Shown: positions 57,574-64,000 of the stretch, piece by piece
Position numbering within the stretch: position 1 is the first letter of the stretch
Layout of the letters: each line of letters begins with the position of its first letter
Assembly: GCF_014654205.1 (NCBI RefSeq)
Contig: NZ_BNAW01000021.1
Coordinates: 62,001-126,000 of the forward strand
Direction: 5' to 3'
Length of the DNA: 64,000 nt
Origin: Amycolatopsis bullii
Lineage (GTDB): Bacteria; Actinomycetota; Actinomycetes; Mycobacteriales; Pseudonocardiaceae
The notes under the pieces: generated by a model
What the model saw: only the letters and a program-made list of their open reading frames with translations
Told to the model about the DNA's origin: nothing
Databases searched by the model: none
Translations under genes and position numbers: made by a program

Positions 57574-59916
57574 TCAGCCGTTGCGCACCAGCCGCCACCG
57601 GTTGGCCGCGGCGCCGTTGTCCGGGCCCTGCACGGCATACGCACCCGCCGCCGTTGAGCCGTTCTCGATCGTCAGCAGCTTGCCGCTGTTGACGTTGCGG
57701 ATCTTCGAGGTCCCGTCGCCCTGGTCGACGAGGGTCCAGCGGTGGTCGGCGGTGCCGTTGTCCGACCACTGCAGGACGCGGGCGTTGTCCGCCGTGGACA
57801 TGTCCAGGACGCCGAGCACCTTGCCGCTGTTGGCGTTGCGGAACCGGACGGCGCTGCCGTCGGTGATCATCTCCCAGTTGTGGTCGGCGGTGCCGCTGTC
57901 GGACCACTGCAGCGCGCGGCCGCCGTCGGCGGTGGACATGTTCTCGACGCCCAGCACCAGCCCGCTGCCCACGTTGACCAGCCGGTAGGTGCTCGCACCG
58001 GCGCCACCGGTGTTCCAGTAGACGGTGTAGTTGAAGCCCTGGGCGTCGTAGAAGGGCACCAGGCTGACGGCGGAGCCGTTCGCGGTGGCGCTGAAGGTCA
58101 GTGCCGTGCTGCTGGTCCGGGTGACCGAGTTCGGGTTCAGCGACGGCAACGCGGAGAGCGTGCTGGTGCCGTAGTTGCCGGCCAGCACGACCGGGCCGTA
58201 GGTGACCGCCGCGACGTTCGCGTTGTCGTTGGCCGCCTTCAGGGCGACCTTCATCGGCAGCCGGACGGTGACCGTGTCGCCGGAGATCCAAGCCCGGGTC
58301 AGGGTGGCGTAGCTGCCCGGGGTGGCGGTCACGTTCTGCGCGACGCCGTTGACGCTGATGGTCGCCCCGCTGGTCCAGCCCGGGATGCGGAGGCGCATCG
58401 CCCAGGCCCCGCTGACGCTCCCGGTCACCGTCAGTGTGCTGGTGTCGCTCGCCGGGAAGGACGTGGTCTGGGTGACCGTGATGCCGCGCTCGGTCCAGGT
58501 GAGCACCGAGGGCAGGAACTGGTTCACGATCAGCGTCGTGCCGGCGTAGAAGTAGATCGAGTCCGACAGCTTCGTCTGGGTTTCCAGGCCGCTGCCCTGG
58601 CAGCACCAGAACGAGTCGTAGTCGGTGCTCCACGTGCCGCCGCCCCACGCCGGGCCGAGGCCGCGGCGGCCGCCGGGGTTGAGCGAGCTGAAGTACGTGA
58701 TGTGGCCGTGGCTGTCGGCCGGGTTCTGCTGGCCGATCATCTGGTTGAGCAGGGCACGCTCGTAGTAGTCGGCCAGGTCGGCGCGGTCCGGGTACAGCGC
58801 GATCAGTTCCCGGGTCAGCTTGAGCATGTTGTAGGTGTTGCAGCTCTCGCACGTGTCCTGGTTGAGGTACCCGGCGATGGCGTTGGGCGCGCGGAAGTGC
58901 TCGGCCTGGCTGTTGCCGCCGATGGCGTAGGTGTGCGCGCCCACGGTGATGTTCCACGCGTTGGTGGCGATGTCGCGGTAGCGGGTGGTGCCGGTGGCCT
59001 TGTACTCCCGCGCGGCGCCGATCCACTTGGGGATCTGGGTGTTGGCGTGCAGCCCGTTGAGCTGGTCGCGGTTGGCGGCGAGGGGGTCGAACACGGCGGC
59101 GTGGTCGAACCGCTGCGCGGTGGTCAGCCACCGCGAGTCGCCGGTGTACTGGTAGAGGTCCGTCAGCACCGCGTTCATGCCGCCGAACTCGGTGTTGAGC
59201 ACCGACTGCATCTGGCTCGCCGAGAGCCGGGCGGTCCGCCGGTCGACCCACGCCGCCAGGTTCAGCAGCACGTCGCGGGCCTGGGTGCTGCCGATGTACC
59301 GCCACACGTCGAGCAGGCCGGCCATGGTCTTGTGGATGCAGTAGTAGGGCACGTTGCCGTTCGACAGGCGCCCGGCTTCGAGGTTGTCGAAATCGGCCTC
59401 GGGGAACCCGGACAGGTATCCGGCGGTGAACCCGGCGGCGCCGTTGTTCGCCTGGCACTTGGCCAGCTCCGCCACCATGGTCGTGGCCTTGTCCCGGCAC
59501 GTGGTGTCGCCGGCGACGGCCCAGAGCTGGGCCCACGCGGTCAGGAAGTGGCCCTGGACGTGGCTGCGGAACGGGAAGGTCGGCGCGTCCCAGCCGCCGT
59601 TGGTGGCCGCGCCGTTCGTGGAGAGCCGGTGGTTGGCGCGGAAGACGTAGAGCAGCCGGTTGACGTCGACGAACCGCAGGTAGTTCTGCGTCCGGTTCTG
59701 GTTGTCCAGCCACCGGCTCGCGGTCAGCCGCACCTGGCCGAGCTCGAACGGGAACGCGGACACCCCGGTGTCCGGGCGGACCGGGCCGACGGCCGCGGCT
59801 GCGGTGGTGTCCGCCGAAGCGGCGGGCCCCCAGCCGACGGCGGATCCGGCCGCGGAGGCGATGGCGGTGGCGCCGGCGGCTTGCAGCAGCCGACGGCGAC
59901 TGAAGGAGGAGGTCAC
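57574..59916 (-). CDS. beta-L-arabinofuranosidase GH127 with ricin-type domain
   Basis: A 780-residue exported protein. The Tat-like leader is MTSSFSRRRLLQAAGATAIA, with the mature end near residue 37. The GH127 (DUF1680) barrel spans about 60-620; the cysteine-glutamate zinc site is visible as AEH (E339), TCESCNTYN (C356, C359) and FWCCQGSG (C438, C439), where a cysteine acts as nucleophile in the family. A ricin-type CBM13 (about 645-780) shows three RxLQWSDxGTADHxW-like repeats. GTG 59916 has GGAG upstream. It removes beta-L-arabinofuranose from plant glycoproteins or arabinans. A perfect LacI-type operator lies 49 bp before the start. Confidence 0.93.
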   Translation of the reverse strand: MTSSFSRRRLLQAAGATAIASAAGSAVGWGPAASADTTAAAAVGPVRPDTGVSAFPFELGQVRLTASRWLDNQNRTQNYLRFVDVNRLLYVFRANHRLSTNGAATNGGWDAPTFPFRSHVQGHFLTAWAQLWAVAGDTTCRDKATTMVAELAKCQANNGAAGFTAGYLSGFPEADFDNLEAGRLSNGNVPYYCIHKTMAGLLDVWRYIGSTQARDVLLNLAAWVDRRTARLSASQMQSVLNTEFGGMNAVLTDLYQYTGDSRWLTTAQRFDHAAVFDPLAANRDQLNGLHANTQIPKWIGAAREYKATGTTRYRDIATNAWNITVGAHTYAIGGNSQAEHFRAPNAIAGYLNQDTCESCNTYNMLKLTRELIALYPDRADLADYYERALLNQMIGQQNPADSHGHITYFSSLNPGGRRGLGPAWGGGTWSTDYDSFWCCQGSGLETQTKLSDSIYFYAGTTLIVNQFLPSVLTWTERGITVTQTTSFPASDTSTLTVTGSVSGAWAMRLRIPGWTSGATISVNGVAQNVTATPGSYATLTRAWISGDTVTVRLPMKVALKAANDNANVAAVTYGPVVLAGNYGTSTLSALPSLNPNSVTRTSSTALTFSATANGSAVSLVPFYDAQGFNYTVYWNTGGAGASTYRLVNVGSGLVLGVENMSTADGGRALQWSDSGTADHNWEMITDGSAVRFRNANSGKVLGVLDMSTADNARVLQWSDNGTADHRWTLVDQGDGTSKIRNVNSGKLLTIENGSTAAGAYAVQGPDNGAAANRWRLVRNG

Positions 59917-59964
59917 CGGGTGCTCCGTTCGTCATTGAGCGGGACAGGGGACGGGCGGCGTGAA

Positions 59965-59978
59965 TGTTAGCGCTAACA
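59965..59978. promoter_or_regulatory. LacI-type operator, GH127 gene
   Basis: The perfect 14-bp palindrome TGTTAGCGCTAACA lies 49-62 bp before the GH127 start, in the promoter zone. It is of the form bound by LacI-family regulators of arabinose-glycan genes in actinobacteria. The rest of the 317-bp gap (59917-60233) has no gene; a second palindrome is at 60116. Confidence 0.75.
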
Positions 59979-60115
59979 AGCCACGCTGTCACGACCCTTC
60001 CGCGACCGATGTCGCCGCACGGCCCTCGGTGGAGTCTCCGGCGAGCCGGGGACCAGGGCGATCGGGAATCGTTCTCCACAAATAGCGGAATTCGTTTTCG
60101 ACTATTTCGACGAAC

Positions 60116-60126
60116 TGAAAATTTCA
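60116..60126. promoter_or_regulatory. TGAAA-A-TTTCA palindrome before CE1 esterase
   Basis: The perfect 11-bp palindrome TGAAAATTTCA lies about 108 bp before the CE1 esterase start, with CATTTCACGC directly after it. It differs only in the centre base from the palindrome at 24451-24461 before the GH3 gene. Confidence 0.45.
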
Positions 60127-60233
60127 TTTCACGCTGGACGGCCGTTCGAAATCCGTGCTACAACCGGAACACCTTGAGCAGGCGCCCGACGCCGAAGGCC
60201 CGAGGAATTCCCCATCGGCCGAAGGGATTTCGC

Positions 60234-61583
60234 ATGCCCAAGTTCGGATCACCGTTCCGGACCATGGTGACCGCCGCCCTGCTCGCACTGGCCGTCTGCG
60301 CCGCTCCCCCGGGCGCCGCTGCGGCGGCCCAGGCGGGCACGCCCAGCGCCGGCTGCGGCAAGAATCCCACGCTCACCAGCGGTAAACGCACGATCCAGAG
60401 CAACGGCAAGAGCCGCAGCTTCATCCTGCAGCTACCCCCCACCTACGACAACAGCACGCCGCACCGGCTGGCCTTCGGCTTCCACTGGCTGGGCGGCACC
60501 GCCGAACAGGTCGCCTCCGGTGGCAGCGACGGCTACGCCTGGGCCTACTACGGCATGCAGTCCCAGTCGGGAAACTCGACGATCTTCGTGGCCCCGCAAG
60601 GCCTCAACAACGGCTGGGGCAATTCCGGCGGCGAAGACGTCACCTTCACCGACGACATGGTCCGGCTGGTCGAGAACGACCTGTGCGTCGACACGACGCA
60701 GCTGTTCTCCGTCGGCTTCAGCTACGGCGGCGCGATGAGCTACGCGCTCGCCTGCGCCCGGGCGAGCGTCTTCCGCGCGGTCGTGGCCATCGCCGCGCCC
60801 GGCGCGATCAGCGGGTGCAGTGGGGGCACCCAGCCCATCGCGTACATGGGGATCCACGGCGTGTCGGACAACATCGGTGCCGGGCGGGGCCTGCGGGACA
60901 CGTTCGTCCGCAACAACGGCTGCACCCCGCAGAACGCGCCGGAACCCGCGCCGGGCAGCAAGACGCACTACCTGACCGTCTATTCGGGGTGCCGGGCCGG
61001 CTACCCGGTGGTCTGGGCACCGTTCGACGGCGGCCACCAGCAGGGCCCGGTGGACGGCTGCACCGGCTGTGAGAGCGGCGCGCGGAGCTGGGACAAGGCC
61101 GAGATCTGGAAGTTCTTCAGCCAGTTCGGCGGCAGCGACCCGAACCCGCCCACCTCGCCGGTGCAGGTCGGCGTGAACTACTCGCTGGTCGCCGCCCACA
61201 GCGGCAAGTCGGCGGACATCAGCGGCGCGTCCACCGCGGCGGGCGCCACCCTGATCCAGTGGTCCTCGCACACCGCGGCCAACCAGCAGTTCGACTTCCT
61301 GGCCTCCGCCGACGGCTATTACCGCATCCGCGCCCGCCACAGCGGACTGGTCCTCCAGGTCGCGAGCACGGCCTCCGGCGCGGACATCGCCCAGCAACCC
61401 GACACCGACGCGGCCACGCAACAGTGGAAGGTCACCGACCAGGGCGGCACGGTCAGCCTGGTCAACCGGGCCAGCGGCCTCGCGATGGACGTCTGGGGCG
61501 CCTCGACCGCCGATGGCGCGCGCATCTCGCAGTACGCCGTCTCCGGGAACGCCAACCAGCGGTTCCAGCTCCAGCGCTCCTGA
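60234..61583 (+). CDS. secreted CE1 esterase (feruloyl esterase/PHB depolymerase type) with ricin domain
   Basis: A 449-residue secreted esterase. Signal peptide about 1-32. The catalytic domain (40-300) resembles fungal-type feruloyl esterase C/PHB-depolymerase-like CE1: SFILQLPPTYDNSTPHRLAF, FHWLGGTAEQVASGG, nucleophile S163 in FSVGFSYGGAMSYALACARA, and the His in FDGGHQQGPVDGC, with many cysteines for disulfides. A ricin-type beta-trefoil (about 315-449) follows, with NQQFDF, TQQWKV and NQRFQLQ repeats. ATG 60234 has GAAGGG upstream. It likely removes feruloyl or acetyl groups from arabinoxylan. It precedes the GH95 gene by 11 bp, so both are co-transcribed. Confidence 0.9.
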   Translation: MPKFGSPFRTMVTAALLALAVCAAPPGAAAAAQAGTPSAGCGKNPTLTSGKRTIQSNGKSRSFILQLPPTYDNSTPHRLAFGFHWLGGTAEQVASGGSDGYAWAYYGMQSQSGNSTIFVAPQGLNNGWGNSGGEDVTFTDDMVRLVENDLCVDTTQLFSVGFSYGGAMSYALACARASVFRAVVAIAAPGAISGCSGGTQPIAYMGIHGVSDNIGAGRGLRDTFVRNNGCTPQNAPEPAPGSKTHYLTVYSGCRAGYPVVWAPFDGGHQQGPVDGCTGCESGARSWDKAEIWKFFSQFGGSDPNPPTSPVQVGVNYSLVAAHSGKSADISGASTAAGATLIQWSSHTAANQQFDFLASADGYYRIRARHSGLVLQVASTASGADIAQQPDTDAATQQWKVTDQGGTVSLVNRASGLAMDVWGASTADGARISQYAVSGNANQRFQLQRS

Positions 61584-61594
61584 GGAGGACGACG

Positions 61595-64000
61595 ATGGCC
61601 GACCTGACCCGACGACAGGCGATCCGGCTGGGTGCCGGGCTGGTGCCCCTCGTGTGGACGGCGACCGCCCGGCCCGGCTCGGCCGCGCCGGCCGACGTCC
61701 GGGCGGTGAACGACCTGGCGCTGTGGTACGACAAGCCGGCCGGCACCGAGTGGCTGCGGGCGCTGCCGATCGGCAACGGCAGGCTGGGCGCCATGGTGTT
61801 CGGCAACACCGACACCGAACGCCTGCAGCTCAACGAAGACACCGTCTGGGCGGGCGGCCCCCACGACTACAGCAACACCCAGGGCGCGGGGGCCCTCGCC
61901 CAGATCCGGCAGCTGGTGTTCGCGAACCAGTGGACCCAGGCGCAGTCGCTGATCGACCAGAAGATGCTCGGCACGCCGGCCGCCCAGCAGCCGTACCAGC
62001 CCGTCGGCACGCTCAGCCTCGCCCTCCCGGGCGCGACCGCGTCTTCGTACCAGCGCTGGCTCGACCTGACCACGGCCACGACGGTCGTCACCTACGTCGC
62101 GAACAACGTGCGCTACCGGCGCGAGGTGTTCGCCAGCGCCGTGGACCAGGTGATCGTCATGCGGTTGACGGCGGAGACACCCGGCTCGATCTCGTTCTCC
62201 GCGTCGTTCGGCACTCCCCAGCGGGCGTCGACGTCCAGCCCGAACGGCACCACGATCGCCCTCGACGGCATTTCCTCCGACAGCCGCGGCATCCCCGGCT
62301 CGGTCCGGTTCCTCGCCCTGGCGAACGCCACCGCCGAGGGCGGGACGACCAGCAGTTCCGGCGGCACGCTGCGGGTGTCCGGGGCCAACGCCGTGACGCT
62401 GCTGATCTCGATCGGCACCAGCTACGTCGACTACCGCACGGTGAACGGGGACTACCAGGGCATCGCGCGGACCCGGCTGGCCGCCGCCCAGGCGCTCTCC
62501 TACGACTCCCTGCGCAGCCGGCACGTCGCCGACTACCAGAAGCTGTTCGCGCGCACCACCCTCGACCTCGGCCGGACCACCGCGGCCGACCAGCCGACCG
62601 ACGTCCGGATCGCGCAGCACAACAGCGTCAACGACCCGCAGTTCGCCGCCCTGCTCTTCCAGTTCGGCCGCTACCTGCTGATTTCCTCGTCCCGGCCGGG
62701 CACCCAGCCGGCCAACCTGCAGGGCATCTGGAACGACAGCCTGAACCCGTCGTGGGAGTCGAAGTACACGCTCAACGCCAACCTGCCGATGAACTACTGG
62801 CCGGCCGACGTCACCAACCTCGCCGAGTGCTACGAACCCGTGTTCGCCATGATCGCCGATCTCGCGGTCACCGGCGCCCGGACCGCGCAGGTCGAGTACG
62901 GTGCCCGCGGCTGGGTCACCCACCACAACACCGACGGGTGGCGCGGTTCCTCCATTGTGGACTTCGCGCAGGCCGGCATGTGGCAGACCGGCGGCGCCTG
63001 GCTCGCCACCATGATCTGGGACCACTACCGCTTCACCGGCGACGTCGCCTTCCTGCGCTCCCGCTACCCGTTGCTGAAGGGCGCCGCCCAGTTCTTCCTC
63101 GACGCGCTGGTGACCGAACCCTCGCTCGGCTACCTGGTGACCAACCCGTCGAACTCGCCCGAGCTGAACCACCACACGAACGCGTCCGTGTGCGCCGGGC
63201 CGACGATGGACATGCAGATCCTGCGTGACCTGTTCGACGGCTGCGCGGGCGCGTGCCAGGTGCTGGGCGTGGACGCCGCCTTCGCCGACCAGGTCAAGGC
63301 GGCCCGGCAGAAGCTGGCCCCGATGAAGGTCGGCTCGCGCGGCAACATCCAGGAATGGCTCTACGACTGGGTGGAGACCGAACAGACCCACCGGCACATC
63401 TCGCACCTCTACGGCCTCTACCCCAGCAACCAGATCACCAAGCGCGGCACGCCCACGCTGTTCACGGCCGCCCGCAAGACGCTCCAGCTGCGCGGCGACG
63501 ACGGCACCGGCTGGTCATTGGCGTGGAAGATCAACTACTGGGCCCGGATGGAGGAGGGCGCGAAGGCCCACGACCTGCTCCGGCTCCTGGTGCGGACGGA
63601 CCGCTTGGCGCCCAACATGTTCGACCTGCACCCGCCGTTCCAGATCGACGGCAACTTCGGGGCGACGTCCGGCATCGCCGAACTCCTGCTGCACAGCCAC
63701 AACGGCGAGCTGCACGTCCTGCCCGCACTGCCGCCCGCCTGGCCCGCCGGCAGCGTGACGGGCCTGCGCGGCCGCGGCGGCTATACGGTCGGCGTGACCT
63801 GGAGCGCGGGAGCGGCGACACAGCTCACCATCACGCCCGACCGCGACGGGGACGTCCAGGTCCGCAGCCGGCTGTTCTCCGCGGCCTACGAGGTCCTGGA
63901 CACCACGAGCGGCGCCAAGATCCAGCCGACATCCGTCGAGACCGATCTGGTCCGCTTCACCGGTCAGGCGGGGCACACCTACCAGGCCACTTCCCTCGGC
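61595..64000 (+). CDS. GH95 alpha-L-fucosidase/galactosidase, 5' part
   Basis: The reading frame starts at ATG 61595 (GAGGAGGAC upstream) and runs out of the window after 802 codons. A Tat-like leader LTRRQAIRLGAGLVPLVWTA is followed by the N-terminal beta domain (WLRALPIGNGRLGAMVFGNT, LNEDTVWAGGPHDYSN) and the GH95 barrel. Catalytic positions of the family are seen: N394 and N396 in LNANLPMNYWPADV, E587 in NIQEWLYDW, and D685 in PPFQIDGNFGATSGIAEL. GH95 enzymes cut alpha-1,2-fucose or alpha-L-galactose from xyloglucan and mucin-type glycans. The visible end is within the C-terminal beta domain, so only a short part is missing. It forms an operon with the CE1 esterase. Confidence 0.93.
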   Translation, partial: MADLTRRQAIRLGAGLVPLVWTATARPGSAAPADVRAVNDLALWYDKPAGTEWLRALPIGNGRLGAMVFGNTDTERLQLNEDTVWAGGPHDYSNTQGAGALAQIRQLVFANQWTQAQSLIDQKMLGTPAAQQPYQPVGTLSLALPGATASSYQRWLDLTTATTVVTYVANNVRYRREVFASAVDQVIVMRLTAETPGSISFSASFGTPQRASTSSPNGTTIALDGISSDSRGIPGSVRFLALANATAEGGTTSSSGGTLRVSGANAVTLLISIGTSYVDYRTVNGDYQGIARTRLAAAQALSYDSLRSRHVADYQKLFARTTLDLGRTTAADQPTDVRIAQHNSVNDPQFAALLFQFGRYLLISSSRPGTQPANLQGIWNDSLNPSWESKYTLNANLPMNYWPADVTNLAECYEPVFAMIADLAVTGARTAQVEYGARGWVTHHNTDGWRGSSIVDFAQAGMWQTGGAWLATMIWDHYRFTGDVAFLRSRYPLLKGAAQFFLDALVTEPSLGYLVTNPSNSPELNHHTNASVCAGPTMDMQILRDLFDGCAGACQVLGVDAAFADQVKAARQKLAPMKVGSRGNIQEWLYDWVETEQTHRHISHLYGLYPSNQITKRGTPTLFTAARKTLQLRGDDGTGWSLAWKINYWARMEEGAKAHDLLRLLVRTDRLAPNMFDLHPPFQIDGNFGATSGIAELLLHSHNGELHVLPALPPAWPAGSVTGLRGRGGYTVGVTWSAGAATQLTITPDRDGDVQVRSRLFSAAYEVLDTTSGAKIQPTSVETDLVRFTGQAGHTYQATSLG

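Noticed and set aside
57742..59970. Plus-strand open frame of over 700 codons opposite GH127
   Set aside because: A shadow of the GH127 gene; it also spans the LacI operator and has no credible domain.

Overview
The window comes from a high-GC Gram-positive genome (GC roughly 70% or more, G/C in almost every third codon position, many GTG and some TTG starts, Tat-type and lipoprotein signals). The gene families (PaaX, CBM2/CBM13 plant-wall hydrolases, a CebR-type operator) point to a soil actinobacterium, probably of the Amycolatopsis/Pseudonocardiales type; the genus is an inference. I found no rRNA, tRNA, CRISPR, phage or IS element. Both ends cut through genes: the 3' part of a Calx-beta protein on the left and the 5' part of a GH95 glycosidase on the right.

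Layout. 1-5 kb: partial Calx-beta protein, a C-terminal 3-hydroxyacyl-CoA dehydrogenase scrap, a PaaX regulator divergent from a transporter-hydrolase operon. 5-20.7 kb: mixed regulatory and metabolic genes (NAD-binding protein, LysR, a degenerate inositol-monophosphatase homologue, serine hydrolase, two-component system, CE1-type esterase with its own PaaX regulator, GH43-like propeller, 2'-5' RNA-ligase-like protein, two MarR regulators, an orphan ATP-synthase c subunit, SDR and hydrolase pair, a LysR pseudogene, an ArsR regulator with an MFS exporter). 20.8-28.3 kb: GH10-CBM2 xylanase, GT39-like membrane protein with a small partner, large GH3 glycosidase. 28.3-34.8 kb: tannase-family esterase and MFS transporter, divergent GAF/CdaR-type regulator, and an acyl-CoA ligase.

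35.0-46.7 kb is the most unusual part. Ten co-directional genes (six consecutive junctions are 4-nt ATGA/GTGA/TTGA overlaps) encode a complete polar-solute ABC importer with two paralogous binding lipoproteins, a CapA-type metallophosphoesterase, a class III (CaiB/FldA-like) CoA-transferase, two subunits of the 2-hydroxyacyl-CoA dehydratase family, and two secreted alpha/beta hydrolases. The operon is divergent from a PaaX regulator and ends in a 21-bp tandem-repeat hairpin array. The arrangement recalls FldABC/HadABC of anaerobes, but there is no activator ATPase and most of the cysteines that hold the [4Fe-4S] clusters are gone.

46.7-48.5 kb: TetR and zinc alcohol dehydrogenase divergent pair around a long perfect inverted repeat. 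48.5-64 kb: a plant-cell-wall island: a GH59-GH54-GH10 operon in which every enzyme carries a CBM13 module, GH6-CBM2 cellulase under a perfect CebR box, GH127-CBM13, a CE1 esterase with a ricin-type domain, and GH95. A LacI-type operator is shared by the GH59 operon and GH127, and short TGAAA-N-TTTCA palindromes precede the GH3 and CE1 genes. Together the secreted enzymes would strip and cut arabinoxylan, cellulose and galactose/fucose side chains, while the transporter-esterase operons probably handle ester-linked or aromatic acids released from the same material.
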